From Dyadobacter psychrophilus (lineage in GTDB: Bacteria; Bacteroidota; Bacteroidia; Cytophagales; Spirosomataceae), in the NCBI RefSeq assembly GCF_900167945.1, contig NZ_FUZA01000004.1:410578-474577 (forward strand): a stretch of DNA of 64,000 bases, written 5' to 3'. Every line of letters begins with the position of its first letter. Within the stretch, counting starts at the first letter, position 1. The notes below the pieces were generated by a model. That model ran no database searches. It worked only from the letters and a program-made list of their open reading frames with translations, and was not told where the DNA came from. The position numbers and the translations under genes are program-made. Positions 33,583 to 42,746 of the stretch are shown here, in pieces.

Positions 33583-35109
33583 ATGAAAAGATTGTTTCTG
33601 CTTGCGTTTGTTTTTGCGCCTTTTATTTTGTCGGCAAGTCCGAAATACTGGATTTACCTCAAAAACAAGGACCTGAACGCCGTACCGGCCGTTTCTGCAT
33701 TAACGCTTGAAAACCGCCTCAAATTAGGTCTCGTCGCTTCTGACGAAATGGACCTGCCCGTAAAAGGCGAATATGAGCGGGCGTTGCGCGAACAATCCGT
33801 GAACATTATCAACCGCTCGAAATGGCTGAATGCAGTTTCGGCGATCATGACGAGCGAGCAAGCCATGAAAGTTCGCGAGTTGGACTTTGTGCAGGAAGTG
33901 GTTCCTATTGATCCCGGATTTTACATTGCGCGGACCAAAGCCATCGAAAAGGCACAGATGGCCCCGGTAATGTCGCAGGTTCAGGCCAATGCATTTACAA
34001 AAGAAAACATTTCAGCCAAGGATGTGACGATAGGCGTTATCGATGCGGGCTTTTATGGCGCCGATTCTTCCCTTTCGCTTACGCAGATTTTTTCCAACAA
34101 AAGGATTTTAGGCATCCGAGATTATGTCAAGCCGGGCCGCTCCGGGGAATTGCTTTTCAGCACCGCTGAATCATTTTCAGACATGCACGGAACGGAGGTT
34201 TTGGCTGCTATCGCGGGCATCGATTTCCAGGATGAGATCCAGTATGGCATGGCAACCAATGCGAAGTTTTATTTGGCCAGAACAGATTATTCATTGCGTG
34301 AATATAGGGGCGAGGAGGATAACTGGATCGCTGCTATGGAATGGATGGACAGCCTTGGCGTGCGTTTGATCAATACATCATTGGGTTATGCCAAAGGATT
34401 TTCGGATCCAAAAGAAAATTACGTTCCTTCTCAAATGGATGGCAAAACTTCCGCCATTTCAAAAGCCGCGCAAATCGCATCTGATAGAAAAGGCATCATG
34501 CTGATCGTTTCCGCGGGAAATGAAGGCGATGATAAGAGCTGGGAAATCGTTTCGGCTCCGGCTGATGCAAAAGGCGTTCTTGCTGTGGGTGCGACCAATG
34601 GAAAACTTTGGAACAGAATCGGTTACAGCAGCGTTGGGCCCGAGTTTTTATCTTATGTAAAACCTAATGTTTCCTGTTTTTCGTTATATGGAACTTCATT
34701 ATCTGCACCTGTGATCACCGGTTTTGCAGCTTGTCTTTTGCAGGCAAATCCAAAACTGACCAATAAGGAACTGATCAGTCTCATTGAAAAATCGGCACAT
34801 TTGTATCCTTACGGAAACAATTTCGTCGGTTATGGCGTGCCGCAGGCTTCACGTGCACTGGCACTCGCAAAAGCGCCTTATTTGCCTGATAATGCGAAAT
34901 TAATCAACGCCAAAGGACGCAGCATTGATGTGGATGTCGACAGTGAAGAACAAATGGTCGCCATTTACAGAAAGAAAACCGATAAAGACGTGATGGCGCA
35001 ACAGGTTGCGAAAATTCAGAATGGTAAAATCTCACTGAAGCGCCAGAACGGCGAGCGTTTTACGACCATTGACCTAAAAAATTATGTGATAGAAGTGGCT
35101 TGGGATTAA
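33583..35109 (+). CDS. Secreted S8 (subtilisin-like) serine protease
   Basis: Exported subtilase. The ATG at 33583 gives the signal peptide MKRLFLLAFVFAPFILSAS; a GTG at 33571 is less likely. A prodomain-like region is followed by the catalytic triad: Asp154 in TIGVIDAGFYG, His202 in SDMHGTEVLAAIAG, Ser372 in LYGTSLSAPVITGFAAC. The oxyanion Asn is near 313 in SAGNEGDD. About 60 C-terminal residues after the domain form a small beta tail (SIDVDVDSEEQMVAIYRK). The tail is shorter than a T9SS sorting domain and lacks its motif, so export is by Sec only. The substrate is unknown. Confidence 0.93.
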   Translation: MKRLFLLAFVFAPFILSASPKYWIYLKNKDLNAVPAVSALTLENRLKLGLVASDEMDLPVKGEYERALREQSVNIINRSKWLNAVSAIMTSEQAMKVRELDFVQEVVPIDPGFYIARTKAIEKAQMAPVMSQVQANAFTKENISAKDVTIGVIDAGFYGADSSLSLTQIFSNKRILGIRDYVKPGRSGELLFSTAESFSDMHGTEVLAAIAGIDFQDEIQYGMATNAKFYLARTDYSLREYRGEEDNWIAAMEWMDSLGVRLINTSLGYAKGFSDPKENYVPSQMDGKTSAISKAAQIASDRKGIMLIVSAGNEGDDKSWEIVSAPADAKGVLAVGATNGKLWNRIGYSSVGPEFLSYVKPNVSCFSLYGTSLSAPVITGFAACLLQANPKLTNKELISLIEKSAHLYPYGNNFVGYGVPQASRALALAKAPYLPDNAKLINAKGRSIDVDVDSEEQMVAIYRKKTDKDVMAQQVAKIQNGKISLKRQNGERFTTIDLKNYVIEVAWD

Positions 35110-35110
35110 T

Positions 35111-35121
35111 GTCAGCCTGAG
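35111..35121. repeat. Fragment of the CAGCCTGAG repeat
   Basis: GTCAGCCTGAG matches the core of the repeat at 21437-21532. Here it supplies the stop codon and last codons of the antiporter gene, read on the minus strand as CTCAGGCTGA. Confidence 0.35.
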
Positions 35122-36707
35122 TTTCTAAGTCTGGCTTCTTCCAGGTCCAATTCTCTTTCTTTTGTCCTTATCAATTCGTCGGAACAAACCTTGTCCCGGC
35201 GAATTTTTCTTATTTCCTCCCGCTTGATGCCCACAATTTCCACGAGCATTTTGCGATAAGCCCTTGCGAAGCCAATGGTTGCATTGTTATCAACGTCCAT
35301 ATAACGGGTGTCTGCGAGCTCAATGATCTTTTCGTAACGGTCTTTCAAAAGTCTGAAAGGCTCAAACTGTGAGATTTCCCCTTCGTAATTAGACTGCATA
35401 TATTCCAAACTAACCGTCGCCAGCCGTGCATTAATGATCGCTTTTTGTTCGGTCATATTCTCGCCCGGATCCTCAATTTTGAGCAAACGGATTAGCCAGG
35501 GGAGACTCAGACCCTGTAAAACCAGTGTAAAGAGGATCACCACAAATGTGATAAACAAGATCAGATCGCGGTGCGGATAGGCCTTACCGTCGAGGGTCAG
35601 CGGAATTGCCAGTGCGGATGCAAGCGAAACAACGCCGCGCATCCCGCTCCAAGCCACGACAAAAGTGGTCTGCCAGCTCGGTCTCGCCTCTTTTTCGCGC
35701 ACTTTTTTTGATAGTAAACGGGGCAAGTAGGTGCCTGGATAAACCCAGATGATGCGGATAACGATCGTGACAAGGCTAATGATGACGGCATAGGAAACGA
35801 CCTCGAGCAATGTGTAGGCGCCAAGCCCCGCCATTACTTCCGGTAGTTGCAGGCCTATGAGAATGAAAACAATGCCATTGAGCAGGAAAATAACCGTCTC
35901 CCACACATAAGTGCTCTGCATACGAGACTGATAGGCAAACACTTCATGGGACCGGAAGCTAAGGAACAACCCGCCACTTACTACGGCCAGCACGCCAGAA
36001 TATTCGAAATGTTCGGCCGCAATGTACATCATGTAAGGCGTAATGAAAGTAAGTGCCGTGTCAATGCTTGGTGTCGTCGGAAAATATTTGTGAACAAAAT
36101 AGAGGATATGGGCAATGACAAGTCCCACAACAACGCCCATCCCGGCCACTATAAAGAAGTTTAGTTCAGCCTTCCAAAGCACAAACTCACCCGTGGCAAT
36201 GGTAGCCAGCGCAAAGCGGAACACAATGAGTGACGATGCGTCATTGACCAAACTTTCACCTTCCAGAATGGTAACGACCCTTTTCGGGACTTTCAGTCCT
36301 TGTAAAACCGAGGTCGCGGCCACGGCATCCGGCGGAGAGATAACGCCGCCCAGCAAAAAGCCCATGGCCAATGTAAAGCCAGGAATAATCGCGCTGGAAA
36401 GATAAGCCACAGCTGTTGCCGTAAAAACCACAAGGCCAATAGAAAGCAGTCCGATAGGCCGCCGCGATTCCCAGAAATCTTTCCAGGAAGTATTCCACGC
36501 CGCGGAGTATAAAAGTGGGGGTAAGAAGATCAGGAAAACCCAATCTGGTTCCAGCTCCATATGCGGCATGCCTGGGATAAAACTGATAAGTAAGCCTGCG
36601 ATAACCAAAAAGATAGGATACGAAACGCCAATTTTTTCGCTCAGCATCGTGAGCATTGAAACAATAAAAAGCAGGGAAATGATTAATAGTAAATTATCGT
36701 GAATCAT
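35112..36707 (-). CDS. Na+/H+ antiporter (CPA1 family)
   Basis: Inner-membrane cation:proton antiporter with about 12-13 helices, followed by a cytosolic tail of about 120 residues. Family features include FLIFLPPLLYSAAWNTSW, GVISPPDAVAATSVLQGLKVPKRVVTILEGESLVNDASSLIVFRFAL (carrying the paired acidic residues that bind the ion), and WSGMRGVVSLASALAIPL. The length of 531 residues matches the NhaP/YjcE-type group. It helps with sodium and pH homeostasis. It converges with the S8 protease gene with only 2 bases between the stops. The tail is highly charged and probably regulatory. Confidence 0.93.
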   Translation of the reverse strand: MIHDNLLLIISLLFIVSMLTMLSEKIGVSYPIFLVIAGLLISFIPGMPHMELEPDWVFLIFLPPLLYSAAWNTSWKDFWESRRPIGLLSIGLVVFTATAVAYLSSAIIPGFTLAMGFLLGGVISPPDAVAATSVLQGLKVPKRVVTILEGESLVNDASSLIVFRFALATIATGEFVLWKAELNFFIVAGMGVVVGLVIAHILYFVHKYFPTTPSIDTALTFITPYMMYIAAEHFEYSGVLAVVSGGLFLSFRSHEVFAYQSRMQSTYVWETVIFLLNGIVFILIGLQLPEVMAGLGAYTLLEVVSYAVIISLVTIVIRIIWVYPGTYLPRLLSKKVREKEARPSWQTTFVVAWSGMRGVVSLASALAIPLTLDGKAYPHRDLILFITFVVILFTLVLQGLSLPWLIRLLKIEDPGENMTEQKAIINARLATVSLEYMQSNYEGEISQFEPFRLLKDRYEKIIELADTRYMDVDNNATIGFARAYRKMLVEIVGIKREEIRKIRRDKVCSDELIRTKERELDLEEARLRNSG

Positions 36708-36810
36708 AGAGGAATGAGAAGTTTCGGAATATAAATGTATGCAAAATTGAAAACAGACGTTATAAGATTTTGTGTGTTAACGAGCACGCAAAATGATTTT
36801 TTGGTTCATC

Positions 36811-36844
36811 TTTGCAGGAAAAATAACAGAACTTTCTATCTTTA
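36811..36844 (+). promoter_or_regulatory. Promoter of the Gfo/Idh/MocA operon
   Basis: TTTG (36811-36814), 22 bases, TATCTTTA (36837-36844): 7/8 match to the Bacteroidota -7 element, about 57 bases upstream of the ATG at 36902. Confidence 0.4.
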
Positions 36845-36901
36845 TTGCTCCGAAAGATCTTTTATGTATCATAAATTTTATCACCTAATCCTTAATTAAC
36901 A

Positions 36902-38191
36902 ATGAGTACTTCTCGAAGAGATGTTCTGAAAATGGCAGGTATTGCACTGGCAGGCAGCACATTACCAGCTGTTACTATTCTTAACCCAAACCGTGCGTTT
37001 GCCGGCGTTAACGCCGAGACGCTTAAAGTGGGTCTGATCGGTTGCGGTGGACGTGGTTCCGGTGCGGCCAACCAGGCTTTGAAGGCAGATCCAAATGTTG
37101 TTCTTCACGCAATGGGGGACATTTTCAAAGACAAAATGGATTCTTCACTTGAAAACCTGACCAAAGTACACGGCTCAAAAGTGAAAGTGGATGAAGGTCA
37201 TAAGTTTGTAGGATTTGATGCTTTCAAAAAAGTACTTGATTCAGGTGTTGATGTTGTAATTCTTGCAACGCCTCCACATTTCCGTCCTGAGCACTTGACG
37301 GCTGCTATCAATGCAGGCAAGCACGTGTTCTGCGAAAAACCGGTGGCAGTAGATGCACCTGGTGTTCGTAAGGTTTTGGATGCGGCCAAATTGGCAAAAC
37401 AAAAAAATCTTTCTTTAATGTCCGGCTTTTGCTGGCGTTACCATGAGCCAAAGCGTGCAAGTTTCGGAAAAATCCTTGACGGCGCTGTTGGTGATATTTC
37501 TGCTATTTATAACACATACGACACAGGCACATTGTGGTCTTTCCCACGTGTACAAGGCTGGACAGATGCGGAATATGTGTTGCGTAACTGGACTTACTAC
37601 ACCTGGCTTGCAGGTGACCACATTGTGGAGCAGGCTGTACACAGCATCGACATGATGTCCTGGGCAATGGGCGGCAAATTGCCGGTTTCTGCAGTAGGAA
37701 CTGGCGGTCGCCAGGTTCGTACAGATTCGCTTTTCGGTAACATCTTCGATCACTTCTCCGTGGTTTACGACTACGAAAACGGAGCGAAGGGTTTCCACCA
37801 TTCAAGACAGCAAGCCAACTGCGAAAACAGTTACCTTGTTGAAACGATCGGAACGAAAGGCCGTGCAATGGTGAACTGTGCGAGAAATGTGCATGAGATC
37901 TTTGGACAAAATCCATGGAAATACACCGGTGCGCAAAATGACATGTACCAAACTGAGCACAACGAACTTTTTGCATCCATCAGAAGCGGTAAGCATGTGA
38001 ATGATGGTGAATTTATGGCACAAAGCACGCTGATCGCCATCATGGGAAGAATGGCTTCGTACACTGGAAAGCGCGTAACCTGGGATGAAGCAATGAACTC
38101 AACAGAAAAATTAGGTCCGGATACTTACAGCTTCGACATGAAGCCACCGGTTGTTGAAGTTGCTAAACCAGGTATCACAGCGTTTTCATAA
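36902..38191 (+). CDS. Gfo/Idh/MocA family oxidoreductase, Tat-exported
   Basis: NAD(P)-dependent sugar or cyclitol dehydrogenase-like protein. The N-terminus MSTSRRDVLKMAGIALAGSTLPAV is a twin-arginine signal, so it is exported folded, presumably with its cofactor. The Rossmann fold begins LKVGLIGCGGRGSGAANQAL, and the dinucleotide/substrate motif HVFCEKPVAVDAPGV carries the conserved Glu-Lys-Pro. Downstream GDHIVEQAVHSIDMMSWAMGGKLP has the family His. It is the first gene of a two-gene unit with a TIM-barrel isomerase 6 bases downstream, a pairing common in Bacteroidota for modified sugar processing. The substrate is unknown. Confidence 0.93.
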   Translation: MSTSRRDVLKMAGIALAGSTLPAVTILNPNRAFAGVNAETLKVGLIGCGGRGSGAANQALKADPNVVLHAMGDIFKDKMDSSLENLTKVHGSKVKVDEGHKFVGFDAFKKVLDSGVDVVILATPPHFRPEHLTAAINAGKHVFCEKPVAVDAPGVRKVLDAAKLAKQKNLSLMSGFCWRYHEPKRASFGKILDGAVGDISAIYNTYDTGTLWSFPRVQGWTDAEYVLRNWTYYTWLAGDHIVEQAVHSIDMMSWAMGGKLPVSAVGTGGRQVRTDSLFGNIFDHFSVVYDYENGAKGFHHSRQQANCENSYLVETIGTKGRAMVNCARNVHEIFGQNPWKYTGAQNDMYQTEHNELFASIRSGKHVNDGEFMAQSTLIAIMGRMASYTGKRVTWDEAMNSTEKLGPDTYSFDMKPPVVEVAKPGITAFS

Positions 38192-38197
38192 GATCTT

Positions 38198-39154
38198 ATG
38201 CAAAGAAGAGATTTTCTGAAAAATTCAGCTTCCACTGCAGCGGCGGCCTTTGCCGCCACTGCAGTAGGAACTGGAATAGTAGCGGCACCGGCAATCGCCA
38301 ATGCTGCTACCCAACCTTTTACAGGCATAGCACCTGCAAGTTCATTGGCACCACCGATGGTTAAAAAGAGCCTGATGTGGGGAATGATAAAGGAAGATTT
38401 GTCCGTCATGGATAAATTCAAGCTTCTGAAAGATCTTGGTTACGACGGTGTAGAGCTTGATTCTCCCGACAAACTGGATATGAAGGAAGTCCTTGCGGCC
38501 AGGGATAAAACCGGTCTGCTGATCCCGGGCACTGTGAATTCGATGCACTGGAAGCTACCATTATCTGATCCCGATCCTAAAAAACGGGAGGAATGTGTCA
38601 AGTCTATTGAAAAAGCATTGTGGGATACCAAAGAATATGGTGGTAACACTGTATTGGTCGTGCCAGGTGTGGTGACTGCTAATGTTAGCTATGGTGAAGC
38701 TTACGAGCGTTCGCAGGTTGAGATTCGCAAGCTCCTTCCGATAGCGGAAAAAACAGGCGTCAAAATAGCCATTGAGAATGTCTGGAACCAATTTTTGCTT
38801 AGTCCTTTGGAAGCGGCAAAATATGTGGATGACTTCAAACACCCCATGGTTGGCTGGTATTTTGACGTTGGCAATGTGCTTCGTTACAGTTGGCCGGTTT
38901 CGTGGATCGAGGCTTTGAACAAACGCATTCTGAAACTCCATTTAAAGGAATTCAGCTTCAAAAAGCAAAATGACCTCGGCTTATGGAAAGGATTTGACGT
39001 AGAATTTATGGAAGGCGACAATAACTGGCCGGAAGTAAACAAAGCTCTACAAAAAATCGGCTATTCAGGATGGGCATCAGCAGAAGTTTCCGGTGGAGAC
39101 AGAAAGCGGTTGCTTACCATCCGTGAAAAAATGGATGAGGTTTTTAAAGCCTGA
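38198..39154 (+). CDS. Sugar phosphate isomerase/epimerase (TIM barrel), Tat-exported
   Basis: Xylose-isomerase-like TIM barrel of the AP-endonuclease-2 family. The N-terminus MQRRDFLKNSASTAAAAFAATAVGTG is a clear twin-arginine signal. The barrel carries conserved acidic/His stretches: LKDLGYDGVELDSPDKLD, VAIENVWNQFLLSP (Glu), MVGWYFDVGNVL (Asp), KLHLKEFS (His/Lys) and WASAEVSGG (Glu). These fit a divalent-metal site. It is directly after the Gfo/Idh/MocA gene and ends at a terminator, so the two form an operon in which the oxidoreductase and the isomerase act on one periplasmic sugar. Confidence 0.92.
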   Translation: MQRRDFLKNSASTAAAAFAATAVGTGIVAAPAIANAATQPFTGIAPASSLAPPMVKKSLMWGMIKEDLSVMDKFKLLKDLGYDGVELDSPDKLDMKEVLAARDKTGLLIPGTVNSMHWKLPLSDPDPKKREECVKSIEKALWDTKEYGGNTVLVVPGVVTANVSYGEAYERSQVEIRKLLPIAEKTGVKIAIENVWNQFLLSPLEAAKYVDDFKHPMVGWYFDVGNVLRYSWPVSWIEALNKRILKLHLKEFSFKKQNDLGLWKGFDVEFMEGDNNWPEVNKALQKIGYSGWASAEVSGGDRKRLLTIREKMDEVFKA

Positions 39155-39175
39155 AAAGTATAGCGCTAAATAAAC

Positions 39176-39202
39176 AAAGAGCCTGGGAAACCAGGCTCTT
39201 TT
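39176..39202 (+). terminator. Rho-independent terminator
   Basis: Stem AAAGAGCCTGG / CCAGGCTCTTTT around a GAAA loop, 22 bases after the isomerase stop. Confidence 0.85.
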
Positions 39203-39227
39203 GCGTTTAAAAACATATCGAAAAAAA

Positions 39228-39695
39228 CTATTTTTTCACTTTATACAAAGTTCTTGCGTAGTGCTTAATGGTGGAGATCTTCAATTCCTGATTTTTCACC
39301 TGAACAAGCTTATATTCTTTGAATTCACCCGTTTTGTCCAGGAAACCGATGATGCAGGATTGTTCTTCTTTGCCTTTCCGGACCTCCACTTTGGGCATGA
39401 TGCCGAAGTTGGGGATCTTAATGTTATCCTCAGCGTCCAGTTCTTTGTATTTTATTTTAACTAAAAAATCAAAGGTTGATTTTGTTTCATACACATCCAC
39501 GGAAAAGCGCCAGTCGTTGAGCGGATCTTTAACTTTTTCACTGAAACTCGCCACGGGGCTGTTTTCGACCACTTTTCTTTCAGCAGGAATCGTGTCGTTC
39601 ACAATTTCGTTGCCTTGCGCGTCTTTGCTTTCTTTTTTGGTGTTCTGGTTACAGGCAAACAATGTCAGCAGGAGAAAAAGGCTGCAATACTTCAT
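39228..39695 (-). CDS. Hypothetical lipoprotein
   Basis: The ATG at 39695 gives MKYCSLFLLLTLFAC, a signal peptide ending in a lipobox; a longer frame to 39737 puts the signal in the interior and is rejected. The mature part is about 140 residues, with a beta-rich, charged C-terminal half (DWRFSVDVYETKSTFDFLVKIKYKELDAEDNI, KEEQSCIIGFLDKTGEFKEYKLVQV). I do not recognise the family. It is transcribed towards the terminator of the plus-strand operon, which may serve it too. Confidence 0.7.
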   Translation of the reverse strand: MKYCSLFLLLTLFACNQNTKKESKDAQGNEIVNDTIPAERKVVENSPVASFSEKVKDPLNDWRFSVDVYETKSTFDFLVKIKYKELDAEDNIKIPNFGIMPKVEVRKGKEEQSCIIGFLDKTGEFKEYKLVQVKNQELKISTIKHYARTLYKVKK

Positions 39696-39830
39696 TGGAA
39701 TCAATATTTGGTTAAGGATGCTGCTACTACTTTGCAATATACCTTTGTTATTTACATTAAATAAAATATTTTACTTTCGGCATTGTAAACAAATCTTTAC
39801 CAATCCAGCCTAGCACCCCGAACCTTCATT

Positions 39831-41066
39831 ATGGCGTTAAATTATATTTTCGTATCCTTTTTTGTCATTGCCTTCGTCATCGCACTTTTAAAATTTATCG
39901 TTACCGGGGATGTGCAGACATTTAAGGCGATTACGGAAGGGATGCTTGAAATGGCCAAAGTTGCGGTGATGGACATTGCTTTACCGCTTACTGGCGTGAT
40001 GGCGTTTTTCCTGGGAATTTTGAATGTGGGGGAAAAAGCAGGGATCATTAATGCGCTGGCAAGGTTTATAGGGCCATTTTTCAATAAGCTTTTTCCGGAA
40101 GTCCCGAAAGATCATCCTGCAAACGGTCAGATGATCATGAATTTCTCCGCCAATTTCCTTGGGCTGGATAATGCTGCCACGCCTTTCGGATTAAAGGCAA
40201 TGCAGAGTTTGCAAGAGCTCAATCCAAGCAAGGACACGGCCTCCAACGCGCAGATCATGTTCCTGGTCCTGCACACTTCCGGCTTGCAGATCATTCCGCT
40301 CTCCATCATTGCACAAAGGGCCATCCTGGGCGCAGAAAGCCCTTCGGATGTTTTCATTCCATGCGTTGTGGGCACTTATATTACTACGGTTGTGAGTATG
40401 CTGATCACCGCTGCGTGGCAGAAGATCAATCTCTTCAATCGTACAGTTATGGTCGGTTTGGGAAGTATCACGACTATTATTGCATTGATCTTGTGGTACT
40501 TATCGGGCTTACCTAAAGAGCAGATTGAAACGGTCTCCATTTTCGTAGGCAATTCTGTTCTGCTTGGCGTCGTGGCCGGGTTTCTGTTTTGGGGAATGTA
40601 TCGGAGGGTGAATGTTTTTGAAACATTTATAGAAGGGGCAAAGGCCGGATTTACAACGTCTGTAACGATAATTCCTTATCTGGTAGGACTCCTCGTCGCG
40701 ATCAGCGCTTTCAGGGCTTGCGGCGCAATGGATTATTTGATTGACGGACTTAAATGGATGTTTGCTTTAACGGGAATGAACACAGACTTTACAGATGCCT
40801 TACCTGTCGCATTAATGAAACCACTAAGCGGGAGCGGGGCCCGGGCATTAATGATCGATGCAATGAAGGAATTCGGGCCGGACTCGTTTATAGGCCGTCT
40901 GGTGTGTATTTTCCAGGGTTCGGCAGACACAACGCTCTATATTGTTGCTTTATATTTTGGCTCGGTGGGCATCAAGAACACCCGATATGCGATAGTAGCA
41001 GGATTAATTGCCGATTTGATAGGCGTTTTAGCCGGAATATGGCTCGGTTATTTATTTTTTCACTGA
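39831..41066 (+). CDS. SpmA/SpmB-type fusion (nucleoside-recognition membrane protein)
   Basis: A 411-residue integral membrane protein in which the two halves each resemble a spore maturation protein. The first half (MALNYIFVSFFVIAFVIALL to about residue 190) matches SpmA, with MNFSANFLGLDNAATPFGLKAMQSLQELNP. The second half (FNRTVMVGLGSITTIIALILW onward) matches SpmB, with PYLVGLLVAISAFRACGAMDYLIDGL and LPVALMKPLSGSGARALMIDAM. In Firmicutes these are separate proteins linked to spore-core maturation. Non-sporulating Bacteroidota carry the fused form, whose substrate is not established. Confidence 0.9.
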   Translation: MALNYIFVSFFVIAFVIALLKFIVTGDVQTFKAITEGMLEMAKVAVMDIALPLTGVMAFFLGILNVGEKAGIINALARFIGPFFNKLFPEVPKDHPANGQMIMNFSANFLGLDNAATPFGLKAMQSLQELNPSKDTASNAQIMFLVLHTSGLQIIPLSIIAQRAILGAESPSDVFIPCVVGTYITTVVSMLITAAWQKINLFNRTVMVGLGSITTIIALILWYLSGLPKEQIETVSIFVGNSVLLGVVAGFLFWGMYRRVNVFETFIEGAKAGFTTSVTIIPYLVGLLVAISAFRACGAMDYLIDGLKWMFALTGMNTDFTDALPVALMKPLSGSGARALMIDAMKEFGPDSFIGRLVCIFQGSADTTLYIVALYFGSVGIKNTRYAIVAGLIADLIGVLAGIWLGYLFFH

Positions 41067-41183
41067 TTTCCGGCTATTCAACACGAATCACCCTTTTACC
41101 CCTGATATGCAACCGTCCGTATAAAATGGATGGCTGTTTTTTCTGCTAAACACTAATATTGATCATCTAACTCTGAACCGCTT

Positions 41184-42677
41184 ATGTTAAAATCGTTACG
41201 CAAATCCGCAGTTCTTTTCATTGTATTTTGTGTATCTGTGGCGGGAAACACAGCTTTTGCACAGAAAGATACGAGTCAGGCCGCCAACACCTATTCACTC
41301 GAAGATTGCATACGGATTGCGTTGGAAACCAATCCTTCCGTAAAAATATCAGAGCTTACCGTACAGACGAATGGCAACATTTACGCCCAATCCAAGTGGC
41401 AGCGCTGGCCAAGTATCAGTTTTAGTGCCAGCCAGGGTTTCAGTTCCGGTCGAAATATTGATCCGTTTACCAACCAGTTTGTTCAGCAGAATGTAAACTC
41501 GAACAACTATCAGCTCGGCGGGCAGATCACATTGTTCAATGGTTTTCAGATCAAAAATAATATCAAGTTTAATAATGAGAATTATCAGGCGAGCGCCAAG
41601 GACCTGGATGCTGCCCGTAATGACATTATGCTCAATGTAGCATTGTCCTATCTTCAGGTAATGACCAACATTGAACTGATCGAGGTGGCGAAGCGACAAG
41701 TGGAAGCGTCCCAGTTGCAGGTTGACCGGACGGCCAAACTCGTTGAAGCAGGGACATTGGCAGAAAGCAATTTACTCGATCTCAAAGCGCAGCTCGCGAA
41801 TGATGAACTCACATTGGTAAATGCAGAAAACAACCTTGAAACTGCCAAGCTGAATCTCAAACAATTTATGAACATGCCTGGCAGCGAGCAAATCAATGTT
41901 GTGATGATCCAGGTTGCCGATCCGACCTTAAAAGCTTATGACGCCACAATTCAGGAAATTTTTGATGTAGCCCGCGGAAACCTGCCACAAATGCAGGCCG
42001 CGGAATTGCGCATTGCGGCAGCAAAAACGAACATTGATCTTGCAAAAGGAGCGGCTATGCCCTCATTAACATTAAACGGAGGAATCTACACCGCCTTTTC
42101 AAGTGCGGCGCCCGATGAACGTTTTGTTGGAGATGGAACGGGTTTTACGACGAGAGATGTAATTTCCCTGACAGACTATGTTGTCATTGATAATAAGCAG
42201 GTCCCTATTGTACAGAAAATAAGAACTCAGAATGGTGAAATGCGCACTTTTCGCTATCTGGATCAATTGAACTTCAACCGTAACTCGGCCGTCAACCTGA
42301 ACCTGACCATTCCTATTTTCACCAATTTCAGAGTAAAATACAACGTCGCCAACGCGAAGATCCAGCAAAAAACATACGAATATCAGGCACAACAAGTCCA
42401 GCTGACCATTCGTAAAAATGTAGAGCAGGCTTACATTGATATGACGAATGCAGCCAAGCGTTACTCCGCAACGGCTAACCAGGTGCGGGCATTACAGGAA
42501 ACATTCCGCGTTTCGCAGGTGCGTTTTGATGTGGGAGCAATAAACTCCGTTGAATACAACATTGCGAAAGCAAACCTGGACAGAGCAAACGGAAACCTTG
42601 TTCAAGCTAAGTATGATTATGTTTTCAGGACCAAGATCCTTGATTTTTATATGAACCGTCCGTTATCGGATTTTTAA
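41184..42677 (+). CDS. TolC-family outer membrane efflux protein
   Basis: Outer-membrane channel of a tripartite export system. The signal peptide ends near AFAQ. The 497 residues have the duplicated TolC repeats: SLEDCIRIALETNPSVKISELTVQTNGNIYAQ..., ITLFNGFQIKNNIKFNNENYQASAKDLDAARNDIMLNVALSYLQVMTNIELIEVAKRQVEASQLQVDRTAKLVEAGTLAESNLLDLKAQLANDELTLVNAENNLETAKLNLKQFM and a second half with QVRFDVGAINSVEYNIAKANLDRANGNLVQAKYDYVFRTKILDFY. It is followed by its adaptor gene after about 70 bases. Confidence 0.95.
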   Translation: MLKSLRKSAVLFIVFCVSVAGNTAFAQKDTSQAANTYSLEDCIRIALETNPSVKISELTVQTNGNIYAQSKWQRWPSISFSASQGFSSGRNIDPFTNQFVQQNVNSNNYQLGGQITLFNGFQIKNNIKFNNENYQASAKDLDAARNDIMLNVALSYLQVMTNIELIEVAKRQVEASQLQVDRTAKLVEAGTLAESNLLDLKAQLANDELTLVNAENNLETAKLNLKQFMNMPGSEQINVVMIQVADPTLKAYDATIQEIFDVARGNLPQMQAAELRIAAAKTNIDLAKGAAMPSLTLNGGIYTAFSSAAPDERFVGDGTGFTTRDVISLTDYVVIDNKQVPIVQKIRTQNGEMRTFRYLDQLNFNRNSAVNLNLTIPIFTNFRVKYNVANAKIQQKTYEYQAQQVQLTIRKNVEQAYIDMTNAAKRYSATANQVRALQETFRVSQVRFDVGAINSVEYNIAKANLDRANGNLVQAKYDYVFRTKILDFYMNRPLSDF

Positions 42678-42746
42678 AGAGTGCTTCATTCATTTGCTTA
42701 ATTCCCCATTATCCTCAATCAACAATTAATTGTAACCAAAGTAAAT

